A DNA stretch of 64,000 nucleotides from Pararheinheimera marina (GTDB taxonomy: Bacteria; Pseudomonadota; Gammaproteobacteria; Enterobacterales; Alteromonadaceae): positions 620,001-684,000 of the forward strand of contig NZ_JBHSGB010000010.1 of the NCBI RefSeq assembly GCF_042654345.1. The letters are read 5' to 3'. Positions 16,494 through 22,708 of the stretch are shown here, in pieces. Positions within the stretch are counted from its first letter, which is position 1, and every line of letters begins with the position of its first letter. The position numbers and the translations under genes were made by a program. The notes below the pieces were generated by a model. That model was not told the DNA's origin. It did no database searches and saw only the letters and a list, made by a program, of their open reading frames with translations.

Positions 16494-17091
16494 TGTCAGT
16501 CTCCTTTGGCTTAGCGCCTGTTGATTGATGGCCGGAGTGGTTCATGTCCTGATGCTTGGAGTGATCCATGTTCTGGTGTTGGGAATGGTTCATATCCTGA
16601 TGCTTGGAGTGATCCATGTTCTGGTGCTGGGAATGGTCCATGCCCTGATGTTTGGAGTGATCCATGTTCTGGTGCTGGGAATGGTTCATATCCTGATGCT
16701 TGGAGTGATCCATGTTCTGGTGCTTGGAATGGTCCATGCCCTGATGTTTGGAGTGATCCATGTTCTGGTGTTGGGAATGGTTCATATCCTGATGCTTGGA
16801 GTGATCCATGTTCTGGTGCTGGGAATGGTCCATGCCCTGATGCGAACCTGCGTCACCGGCAGATCCGGCCATATAACGTTGCCAGCCACCGGCTTGCAGT
16901 ACGTGCTGATTCGCCTCAAGCCAGCCTATTGGCTGGGGGGCCTGCTGCTGCGTGCTTTGAAGCAGGGATTCCATTGGCTGAGCAGATGAGAGTCGCCCAG
17001 CATTCATTGCGCCGGGCAGAATACTGTCTGCATAAGCGGCTTGCCATAGCGATGCCAGAGCAAGTGCCCTGAGTAAAGATTGAGTGTTCAT
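16471..17091 (-). CDS. secreted protein of 13 His/Met-rich octapeptide repeats, probable periplasmic copper buffer
   Basis: A 206-residue protein starting at ATG 17091, behind AGGAGCTATC, with a signal peptide (MNTQSLLRALALASLWQAAY, cleavage after AYA). A longer frame to 17142 exists but would spoil the signal peptide. Residues 87-190 are 13 units of M-[DN]-H-S-[QKG]-H-Q-[NDGS], giving 26 His and 13 Met. The tail ends HSNHH. Repeats of this MDHS type occur at the N-terminus of copper resistance protein CopB/PcoB, but the CopB barrel domain is absent, so the protein is repeat-only. Thioether and imidazole groups could bind both Cu(I) and Cu(II). It overlaps the TolC-like gene by 23 bases. Copper binding is inference from composition and context. 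Confidence 0.85.
   Translation of the reverse strand: MNTQSLLRALALASLWQAAYADSILPGAMNAGRLSSAQPMESLLQSTQQQAPQPIGWLEANQHVLQAGGWQRYMAGSAGDAGSHQGMDHSQHQNMDHSKHQDMNHSQHQNMDHSKHQGMDHSKHQNMDHSKHQDMNHSQHQNMDHSKHQGMDHSQHQNMDHSKHQDMNHSQHQNMDHSKHQDMNHSGHQSTGAKPKETDNAHSNHH
16522..16833 (-). repeat. 13 x 24-bp tandem repeat with 96-bp higher-order period
   Basis: In-frame 24-base units encoding the octapeptides. Naming the units by peptide (A MDHSQHQN, B MDHSKHQD, C MNHSQHQN, D MDHSKHQG, E MDHSKHQN, F MNHSGHQS) the order is ABCD-EBCD-ABCB-F, so four units form a 96-base super-repeat. This implies recent expansion by slippage or unequal recombination, and copy number is likely variable between strains. Confidence 0.9.
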
Positions 17092-17112
17092 GATAGCTCC
17101 TGAAATTGTCGC

Positions 17113-17133
17113 CGCCAGCACACTGTGCTGGCG
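17113..17133 (-). other. hairpin in the leader of the octapeptide gene
   Basis: Perfect 9-base arms CGCCAGCAC (17113-17121) and GTGCTGGCG (17125-17133) with a three-base loop, lying 22 bases upstream of ATG 17091 and 18 bases after the upstream stop. There is no T-tract, so it is not an intrinsic terminator; it may stabilise the downstream mRNA or mark a processing site. Confidence 0.55.
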
Positions 17134-17151
17134 ATAAGTCATGCAACAAAT

Positions 17152-17532
17152 TCAGGCAATAGGGGGGCGGTACCGGCCTTGTGGAAACGTCGACAAGGCG
17201 CCGGCATTCTCTTGAATGACCAGCGTGTCGGCAGACGAATCTAATTCGGTGAAATCAAGCAAAGGCAAGACCACGGCGCTGTGGCAGCCTGCAGCGCACA
17301 GCGGACAATCCGTCTGATGATCGCCTGCGCTGGAGCTGGATACGGAGGGGTTGGCATCCATCTGATGCGTCATATGCCCCTGATGTGCGCTCTGAGTTTC
17401 AGCTGACACCTGCCCGGTGCGCTGCTGATGGTGACCGCCAGACTGGTAACACCACATAGCTGCAGTCGCAATGTTGCTAAACAACAGTGCGAGGATCAGC
17501 CAAGGTGCAAAAAGCCGGAGCCTAGAATGCAT
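17152..17532 (-). CDS. small secreted Cys/His-rich protein of the copper operon (DUF2946-like)
   Basis: Starting at ATG 17532, a 126-residue protein with an N-terminal hydrophobic signal or anchor (LRLFAPWLILALLFSNIATA). The mature part is His/Met-rich (SGGHHQQ, AHQGHMTHQM) and contains HQTDCPLCAAGCHSA, a CPxC...C cluster reminiscent of DUF2946 proteins, which often sit in copper loci. GGTGGTGA directly before ATG 17532 favours this start over the ORF start at 17646. It is the first gene of the minus-strand copper operon, 60 bases upstream of the octapeptide gene. Metal binding or sensing is a reasonable inference; the DUF2946 assignment is tentative and rests on the Cys motif and size. Confidence 0.7.
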   Translation of the reverse strand: MHSRLRLFAPWLILALLFSNIATAAMWCYQSGGHHQQRTGQVSAETQSAHQGHMTHQMDANPSVSSSSAGDHQTDCPLCAAGCHSAVVLPLLDFTELDSSADTLVIQENAGALSTFPQGRYRPPIA

Positions 17533-17605
17533 AGTCACCACCATTAATAATCTGCCGTGCAGACTAAACCAGAACGTCGGTTGTCGCAAGCTTAGAAGCG
17601 CCGAC

Positions 17606-17631
17606 TTGACCTGCGCAGCCGGTAAAGTCAA
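17606..17631. promoter_or_regulatory. candidate MerR/CueR-type operator in the divergent copper promoter region
   Basis: TTGACCTGCGCAGCCGGTAA with the following AGTCAA forms a 26-base dyad with TTGAC(C/T) at both ends. The minus-strand half ACTTTACC matches a CueR half-site well, the other half poorly. Nineteen bases beyond each TTGAC hexamer there is no convincing -10, so control by CueR is only suggested. Confidence 0.4.
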
Positions 17632-17664
17632 TGTACAGGCAGGCAATAGTGGCAGGAGGTAAGG

Positions 17665-18024
17665 ATGTTACAGCAGTTTGAGCAGTACCTGAGCATGGCC
17701 AGGCAGGCTGAGCAGGACCGGCAATGGTCAGAGGCCTGGCGTTATCTGGAATATGCGCATATTTGTGGGCAAAACCAGTTTCGACTGCATTGGCAAAGTC
17801 ATTGGCTCATGCTGGGGCTGGCCTGGCGGACCCGCAATCTGAAGGAAGGCTGGGGCCAGTTGCTGCGCTTAGCTCTGACCCCGTTAGGGCACTTGCTGAA
17901 CAGATTACCAGAAGGGAATCCGGGCACCAGCCGTGTCAGCGCTTTTGCTCCTCAACCAGTACCGGAGGAACTGCAACAAGCCGAGCTGGCTGTGCCGCAG
18001 AGCCAGAGCGCTTCAGCAGATTAA
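17665..18024 (+). CDS. DUF3703-family protein
   Basis: A 119-residue cytoplasmic protein with a repeat-like helical start: MARQAEQDRQWSEAWRYLEY, then AHICGQNQFRLHWQSHWLML. The combination of A..A...G....W..LE.AHI.GQ....H...H..M matches DUF3703, a family frequently linked to MerR regulators and metal-resistance loci. Two conserved histidines (HWQSHW) could bind metal. AGGAGG lies just before ATG 17665. It diverges from the copper operon and so probably shares its control. The C-terminal 35 residues are low-complexity Pro/Gln/Ala. The molecular function of the family is not established. Confidence 0.75.
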   Translation: MLQQFEQYLSMARQAEQDRQWSEAWRYLEYAHICGQNQFRLHWQSHWLMLGLAWRTRNLKEGWGQLLRLALTPLGHLLNRLPEGNPGTSRVSAFAPQPVPEELQQAELAVPQSQSASAD

Positions 18025-18029
18025 GGTGA

Positions 18030-18359
18030 TCAGGCTTCAGGGCGCAGCAGCGCAAGCAATTCCGCGATACTTTTTGCCTGAATTTTCACCACGCAGCTTT
18101 GCGACTGGCTAAAAAAATGTGCCTGGATCAGTGCGGTCAGCTGGTCCTGGTTTAGTTGCCCTAATTTAGTGCCGGGGTCGTGCAGGGCATAAGTGAAGCC
18201 TTGGCAGTCAATCCATCGATCTTCCGGCAGCACAGGGCCAGTCTGGCGCAATAGCAAATTCAGCTGTTCTGCCGACTCCACAAATTCAAGTTCTGGGTCG
18301 CCGGATAATTGAAGTAACACAGGGTAGTGCATCAGGGGCGTGCCGAATTGGGCGTTCAT
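18030..18359 (-). CDS. small cytoplasmic protein of unknown function (possibly DUF4144)
   Basis: A 109-residue acidic protein if started at ATG 18359 (117 from 18383, 100 from the internal ATG at 18332). It contains HYPVLLQLSGDPELEFV, DRWIDCQGFTYALHD and a C-terminal VVKIQAKSIAELLALL. This beta-rich start followed by a helical end resembles DUF4144 proteins of Vibrio and Shewanella, an assignment I hold loosely. None of the possible starts has a good ribosome-binding site. It converges on the DUF3703 gene, with five bases between stops, and lies directly behind the terminator of the 28-codon microgene, so it may be expressed by read-through. Confidence 0.55.
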   Translation of the reverse strand: MNAQFGTPLMHYPVLLQLSGDPELEFVESAEQLNLLLRQTGPVLPEDRWIDCQGFTYALHDPGTKLGQLNQDQLTALIQAHFFSQSQSCVVKIQAKSIAELLALLRPEA

Positions 18360-18383
18360 GCAGACAGCATACCGAAAAAGCAT

Positions 18384-18410
18384 AAAAAAAGCCCCCGGCG
18401 AACCGGAGGC
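18384..18410 (-). terminator. strong intrinsic terminator of the microgene transcript
   Basis: On the minus strand GCCTCCGG-TTCG-CCGGGGGC followed by seven T residues. The UUCG tetraloop with a GC-rich 8-bp stem (one G-T pair) is a textbook Rho-independent terminator. The only thing upstream of it on this strand is the small ORF at 18430-18516. Confidence 0.85.
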
Positions 18411-18429
18411 GAAGTAGGCGCGGATGAGC

Positions 18430-18516
18430 CTAGGGTAGAAACGTAGTGCAGGTTAAAAACAGCACCGCTGTCGCCCAGACGGTGCCGAAGGGTTGGGAAC
18501 CAAAAAGTTCGTTCAC
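18430..18516 (-). CDS. putative 28-residue hydrophobic microprotein divergent from nhaR
   Basis: A GTG-initiated frame of 28 codons plus TAG. The peptide starts MNELFGSQPFGTVWATAVLF and ends LTCTTFLP: a short polar start, then a hydrophobic stretch long enough (about 17 residues) for one membrane helix. It lies between a plausible sigma-70 promoter (TTTACC-17-TATAAC, 18530-18558) and a strong terminator 20 bases behind its stop, so the transcript of roughly 140 bases contains little else. No clear Shine-Dalgarno is seen; the predicted transcription start is only a few bases before the GTG, so it would be nearly leaderless. It faces nhaR head to head. Alternatives are a small RNA with a chance reading frame, or a leader. 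I do not recognise the family. Confidence 0.5.
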   Translation of the reverse strand: MNELFGSQPFGTVWATAVLFLTCTTFLP

Positions 18517-18529
18517 CTGGTAGCTGCTA

Positions 18530-18558
18530 GTTATACGGGCTTTACTTTGTCAGGTAAA
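18530..18558 (-). promoter_or_regulatory. predicted sigma-70 promoter of the microgene
   Basis: Minus-strand TTTACC (18553-18558), a 17-base spacer and TATAAC (18530-18535). The -10 matches five of six consensus bases. It lies inside the nhaR upstream region, where LysR-type regulators usually bind and control a divergent gene. Confidence 0.5.
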
Positions 18559-18609
18559 TTCGAATATAACTTCATTATCAATCGTTATTACCTGATGAAC
18601 CAATCTGCT

Positions 18610-19497
18610 ATGACGCCAGTCAACTACAACCAGCTTTATTATTTTTACCTGGTGGCCGAACACGGCAGTATCGCCAGAACCAGCGAATTGCTGCATATCA
18701 CGCCGCAGACCATCAGCGGTCAAATCAGTCAACTGGAACACACCATTGGCACTGCGTTGTTTCAACGCCAGGGCAAGCGGCTGGTGCTGACTGAACTTGG
18801 CACTGTAGTGCAAGGTTATGCTGCCGATATTTTCCAGTTGGGAGATGAGCTCAAAGCGGTATTAACGCGCCAGCACAGCAGCTGGCAAAGCTTCAGCGTA
18901 GGGATCACCGACGTGTTACCCAAAGCTTTTGTCTACGAGATGCTCAAGCCAGTGTTGCAGTTACCTGTGAAACTGGTGTGCCGGGAAGGAGAGCTGGACG
19001 CGCTGCTGTCGGAGCTTGCCATCAACAAACTGGATATGGTGTTGTCGGACCAACCCATTCAAACCGGTAGCCATGTGAAAGCCTACAGCCATCTGGTGAC
19101 CGAATCGGTAATGGCGGTTTATGCCGCCGAAAATCTGGCACCTCAGTTGGCGACAGGGTTTCCGAACTCATTGCATAACAGGCCATTTTTGCTGCAGGGC
19201 AAAAAATCCATTATCCGCCAGCAATTGATTGGCTGGTTTAATCAGCTGGATATTCAACCTGAAGTGGTGGCTGAATTTGATGACAGCGCGCTGATGCAGG
19301 CTTTTGCCCAACAAGGCCTGGGAGCTTTTGCCGCCCCTGTGTTGCTGGAAACACAACTTAAAGCCAACTACGGATTGATAAAAGTGGGGGAAATTGAGCG
19401 GGTGACTGAGCGGTTTTATGCCATTTCGCCTGAACGTAAACTCAGCCATCCGGCGGTGCTGCAGCTGGTCAAAGCGCTGCAGCAGCCGAAGAACTAA
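18610..19497 (+). CDS. nhaR: LysR-type transcriptional activator NhaR
   Basis: About 295 residues from ATG 18610 (ATG 18595 is also possible; the upstream extension to 18493 is not protein-like). The start MTPVNYNQLYYFYLVAEHGS, then TPQTISGQISQLE, matches the NhaR helix-turn-helix (NYNHLYYF...LTPQTITGQI) closely. Further NhaR-like blocks are KLDMVLSDQPI, GWFNQLDIQPEVVAEFDDSA and AISPERKLSHPAV. In E. coli NhaR senses sodium and activates nhaA and other stress genes. Here no nhaA is adjacent; the divergent microgene is the only obvious local candidate target. It converges on a chemoreceptor gene. Confidence 0.88.
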   Translation: MTPVNYNQLYYFYLVAEHGSIARTSELLHITPQTISGQISQLEHTIGTALFQRQGKRLVLTELGTVVQGYAADIFQLGDELKAVLTRQHSSWQSFSVGITDVLPKAFVYEMLKPVLQLPVKLVCREGELDALLSELAINKLDMVLSDQPIQTGSHVKAYSHLVTESVMAVYAAENLAPQLATGFPNSLHNRPFLLQGKKSIIRQQLIGWFNQLDIQPEVVAEFDDSALMQAFAQQGLGAFAAPVLLETQLKANYGLIKVGEIERVTERFYAISPERKLSHPAVLQLVKALQQPKN

Positions 19498-19512
19498 GCG
19501 AGCGGACGATGG

Positions 19513-20730
19513 TTAATTGCTGCGGGCGAACGGTTGCAACTGGCGTTGGGTCGCTTCGGTACCCGACAACAACTGAGCTGTCGCCTGATCGATAGATGCC
19601 ATTTGCTGGTAAGCATGATTAGTGCCTTGCTCAATCTGCGTCAAATGCCGGTGGTTTTGCTGGGAGCTTTGTGCCAGTTGCTGCACATGCTGCTGGATCT
19701 GGTTTAGTTGCTGTTGCGCGGCCTGTAGCTGTTGCTCCAGTGCGCCAAAATCCTGGCTGGTCAATTGAATTTGTTGTTGGGCGGCGCCAGCCTGTTGCTG
19801 CAGTTGCTCAGACTCGGCTTTGGTGTCACTGACCAGGCTATCCATTTCATTGAGGAAACCTGCGATCTGGCCTGTGGCTGTATTCACTTTGGCCGCCAGA
19901 GTTCGGACTTCATCTGCAACCACCGCAAAACCCCGGCCTGCTTCACCGGCCCGCGCCGCTTCAATCGCGGCGTTTAATGCCAGTAAGTTTGTTTGATCGG
20001 AAAAGTTTTCTACCATCAGCAGTATTTGCCGCACGTTTTCGGCGTTTTTTTGCAAGCCTGTTACTGTGCTGCCGAAGTTGGACAGCAGTTGCTCTATTTT
20101 GTGCAGTTCGGTAGTCAGTTGCTTGAGTTGCGTGCTGGCATTGCGGGCATTTTGCACCGAGCTACCTGCGACCTTGGTCACCTGATCATTGCTTTGTACT
20201 ATATCGGCCAGCCGTTGCAACGCATTGTCACTTTGCTCACGAATTTGCTGGCTGTTCTGCTCCGCCCCCTGCAATTCAGCTCTGGTGCTGTGCACGGCCT
20301 TCACCACTTGCTGGTTTACTGCACAGTTTTCGCTGGCCTGTTGATGGATACTGCGCAGCAGCTCTGACAACTGACCGACAAATTGATTGTACTGCTCAGA
20401 TAAAGTGCGGAATTCGTCGTAAGTAAAGGCGGGCAGTCGGGTTTTCAGATCGCTGCCGGCCTGATTGGCCTGCTCCAACGCACTGACCAGGGCTTTGACT
20501 GGCCGTACGATCAGATACACCAGGTAGCCGATGGTAAATAAAAAGGCGCCGGTACCAACCAGCAGCAGGGCCCACCAATGCATGGTCGGGCTGCCTTGCT
20601 CAGGGAGGGCTACGTACAGACTGAGCCAGAAAATCAGCGTCAGAAAGCCGATATTGCCGACAATCTTTAAGGTCAGGTTATAGAAAAACTGCCGTTCAAC
20701 GGCCTGATACATGTGTTGAAATAATGCCAT
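19513..20730 (-). CDS. methyl-accepting chemotaxis protein without periplasmic sensor domain
   Basis: A 405-residue chemoreceptor from ATG 20730 (a TTG two codons earlier is possible). Two adjacent hydrophobic helices (roughly residues 23-45 and 53-77) are separated by only about eight residues, so there is no sizeable periplasmic domain. A HAMP-like segment (IVRPVKALVSALEQANQAG) follows, then a long Gln-rich coiled coil with the conserved signalling tip around NLLALNAAIEAARAG and GFAVVADEVRTLA. It would signal through CheW/CheA. The input may be a membrane, cytoplasmic or energy-state signal, since ligand binding outside looks excluded. It is monocistronic and converges on nhaR. Confidence 0.88.
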   Translation of the reverse strand: MALFQHMYQAVERQFFYNLTLKIVGNIGFLTLIFWLSLYVALPEQGSPTMHWWALLLVGTGAFLFTIGYLVYLIVRPVKALVSALEQANQAGSDLKTRLPAFTYDEFRTLSEQYNQFVGQLSELLRSIHQQASENCAVNQQVVKAVHSTRAELQGAEQNSQQIREQSDNALQRLADIVQSNDQVTKVAGSSVQNARNASTQLKQLTTELHKIEQLLSNFGSTVTGLQKNAENVRQILLMVENFSDQTNLLALNAAIEAARAGEAGRGFAVVADEVRTLAAKVNTATGQIAGFLNEMDSLVSDTKAESEQLQQQAGAAQQQIQLTSQDFGALEQQLQAAQQQLNQIQQHVQQLAQSSQQNHRHLTQIEQGTNHAYQQMASIDQATAQLLSGTEATQRQLQPFARSN

Positions 20731-20853
20731 CGCCAAAATCCATGCAGAGGATACCAGCGTGCATCATCGCAGTTTTGCAACGCCGCTATCTTGTTATAAA
20801 TCAAACAAGTTAATTTTGTACCTTGTTCTTGCTGGCTTGTCAGCTGTTGTTTT

Positions 20854-20883
20854 TATATGATGTATATATGAAACGTATATTGA
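20854..20883. promoter_or_regulatory. three 11-bp-phased TATAT(T)GA direct repeats, candidate RHH operator
   Basis: TATATGA at 20854, TATATGA at 20865 and TATATTGA at 20876 are spaced exactly 11 bases apart, about one helical turn. They end seven bases before ATG 20891 of a ribbon-helix-helix type protein, the position of an autoregulatory operator. Confidence 0.5.
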
Positions 20884-20890
20884 GGTGGCC

Positions 20891-21118
20891 ATGGGAATTG
20901 TCAAAATAGCCGACGATTTGCATCAGGATCTGCGCGAAGCCAGCAAAGCCATGGCCCGGTCCGTCAATGCGCAGGCTGAATACTGGATCCGTTTAGGTAT
21001 GCTGGCGGAGCTTTACCCGCAGCTGACCTGCCACGAATTGCAGCGTTTGTTGCTGAAACGAAAATCGGCCACTTTGCAGGAGTTGTTGGATGAATTTGAT
21101 CCCGCTGAAAAGTGCTGA
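20891..21118 (+). CDS. ParD-like (antitoxin-type) protein
   Basis: A 75-residue protein starting MGIVKIADDLHQDLREASKA, with ARSVNAQAEYWIRLGMLAEL following. This pattern (VKI.D.LH..LR.AS.AM.RS.NAQAE.W...GMLAE) is the ParD_like family, related to ribbon-helix-helix antitoxins. ATG 20891 is preferred to GTG 20885 because GAGG stands seven bases before it. No ParE toxin gene follows; instead the 3' end overlaps the methionine aminopeptidase gene by 29 bases. It may be a DNA-binding regulator of this operon rather than an antitoxin; the phased repeats just upstream fit autoregulation. Confidence 0.8.
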   Translation: MGIVKIADDLHQDLREASKAMARSVNAQAEYWIRLGMLAELYPQLTCHELQRLLLKRKSATLQELLDEFDPAEKC

Positions 21119-21881
21119 GCAGTTAGCTGCACAGCGTGAAGCCGGTCAGTTGTTGGCGCAGGTATTTGCCCGGTTGGATGAATGGGTGCAGCCCGGAGTC
21201 AACACCATGCAGCTGAATGATTGGGTGGAACAGTACATTCGTGATGAATTGCACGCCCGTCCTGCCAGCAAAGGCCAATACGATTACCCTTATGTGCTCA
21301 ACAGTTCGTTGAATGAGGTGGTGTGCCATGGCATGCCAAAAGCATCTGACATTCTGCGTGACGGCGACATTCTGAATCTGGATATCACGCTGGAAAAACA
21401 TGGCCTGATCGCTGATTCCAGCAAAATGTATTTGATAGGCCAGGTCAGTCCGGCTGCCAGACGGCTGGTGGACGTGACTTACCAGGCTTTGTGGCACGGC
21501 ATACGTCAGGTCAAACCCGGTAACCGGCTTGGCGATATTGCTGCCGCAGTGCAGCGCCATGCCGAGCAGGCCGGTTACTCCGTGGTTCGGGAGTTTTGTG
21601 GCCATGGGGTTGGGGTGCAGATGCATGAAGAGCCTCAGGTGCTGCACTACGGCGTCGCCGGCACTGGGCTGGCGTTAAAACCCGGCATGGTATTTACCAT
21701 TGAACCAATGATTAATCAGGGCGACCGCCGGGTAAAAACCAAAAGCGATGGCTGGACTGTGGTGACTAAAGATAAAAAGTTATCGGCGCAGTGGGAGCAC
21801 ACAGTGGCGGTCACCGCCACAGGCTTTGAAATTCTGACCTTGCGGGCTGAAGAGCATGCCATGTTGGGAGCGACGTCATGA
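21090..21881 (+). CDS. map: type I methionine aminopeptidase
   Basis: A 263-residue metalloprotease that removes N-terminal Met from nascent proteins. The five metal ligands of the pita-bread fold are visible in context: NLDIT, IADSSK, GHGVGVQMHEEP, TIEPM and QWEHTV. VCHGMP carries the conserved substrate-binding His. The start follows GGAGTTGTTGG and lies within the ParD-like gene. The chromosomal housekeeping copy usually sits beside rpsB; this copy, coupled to a ParD-like gene and an SDR, is probably a second, accessory enzyme. Whether another map exists cannot be seen here. Confidence 0.9.
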   Translation: MNLIPLKSAEQLAAQREAGQLLAQVFARLDEWVQPGVNTMQLNDWVEQYIRDELHARPASKGQYDYPYVLNSSLNEVVCHGMPKASDILRDGDILNLDITLEKHGLIADSSKMYLIGQVSPAARRLVDVTYQALWHGIRQVKPGNRLGDIAAAVQRHAEQAGYSVVREFCGHGVGVQMHEEPQVLHYGVAGTGLALKPGMVFTIEPMINQGDRRVKTKSDGWTVVTKDKKLSAQWEHTVAVTATGFEILTLRAEEHAMLGATS

Positions 21882-22708
21882 GCCAGAATAAAACCATGCT
21901 GATCACCGGCTGTTCGAGCGGGCTTGGCAAAGCGCTGGCACTGCAGGCGATGCAGGCCGGTTATCGGGTGCTGGCGACGGCTCGCAAAAAAACACATCAG
22001 GATGAGCTCAGGGCGTTAGGGTTGGAGGCTTATGAACTGGATGTTTGCGATGCTGCGTCGATTCAGCAGCTGGTACTGCATCTGCACCAGCAGAACATTC
22101 AGCTGGATATTCTGGTCAATAACGCCGGCTTTGGCGCTATAGGTCCGGTGCTTGATGCCACAGCTCAACAAATGCGGCAACAGTTCGACACCAATCTGTT
22201 TGCGGTAGCAGAACTGACTCAAGCCTGTTTGCCATTGCTGCTGCGCCAGCAAGGACTGGTGGTCAATATAGGTTCGGTTTCAGCCAGACTGACCACACCT
22301 TTTGCTGGCTGGTACTGCGCGTCGAAAGCTGCTTTGCATGGTATTTCTGATGCGATGCGAATGGAGCTGGCGCCCTTAGGTGTGCGGGTGCTGACGGTGC
22401 AGGCCGGCGCTATTGCCACGGGCTTTGCGGATAACGCGCAAGCTGGTGTTGCGGCTCGTTTGACGCCACAGTCGTTGTGGTGGCGCTTTCGTTCTGGCAT
22501 CGAAAAACGCGCCAATGCCAGCCAACAACATCCGACACCAGCGGAGCAACTGGCTGTACAGCTGCTCCGCAGCATCCGTTCACCGGCTTGCACTGGCATG
22601 GTGCGGCTTGGCAACGGTTCGGTACTGTTAGCTGCGTTGTCGATACTGCTGCCCAGGCGTTGGCTGGACAGGGTGCTGCAACGCCAGTTTGGTCTGACCG
22701 ACGATTAG
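21878..22708 (+). CDS. short-chain dehydrogenase/reductase
   Basis: A 276-residue classical SDR. The cofactor motif is TGCSSGLGKAL (residues 10-20), followed by LDVCDAAS, NNAGFGAIG and the catalytic YCASKAA with Tyr and Lys, with the catalytic Ser in NIGSVSA. The fold binds NAD(P)H; the substrate is unknown. It overlaps map by four bases (ATGA), so it is the third gene of the operon. The C-terminal region (LLAALSILLPRRWLDRVL) is hydrophobic and basic, which may attach the protein to membranes, as in some lipid-related SDRs. Confidence 0.87.
   Translation: MSQNKTMLITGCSSGLGKALALQAMQAGYRVLATARKKTHQDELRALGLEAYELDVCDAASIQQLVLHLHQQNIQLDILVNNAGFGAIGPVLDATAQQMRQQFDTNLFAVAELTQACLPLLLRQQGLVVNIGSVSARLTTPFAGWYCASKAALHGISDAMRMELAPLGVRVLTVQAGAIATGFADNAQAGVAARLTPQSLWWRFRSGIEKRANASQQHPTPAEQLAVQLLRSIRSPACTGMVRLGNGSVLLAALSILLPRRWLDRVLQRQFGLTDD

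Noticed and set aside
16521..17072. Long plus-strand frames opposite the octapeptide gene
   Set aside because: The 24-base repeat has no stop in three frames, so antisense frames stay open by chance; they show no ribosome-binding site or known domain.
18493..18594. Extended N-terminus of NhaR
   Set aside because: The added residues are not NhaR-like and lie over the divergent promoter; the conserved protein starts at 18610 (or 18595).
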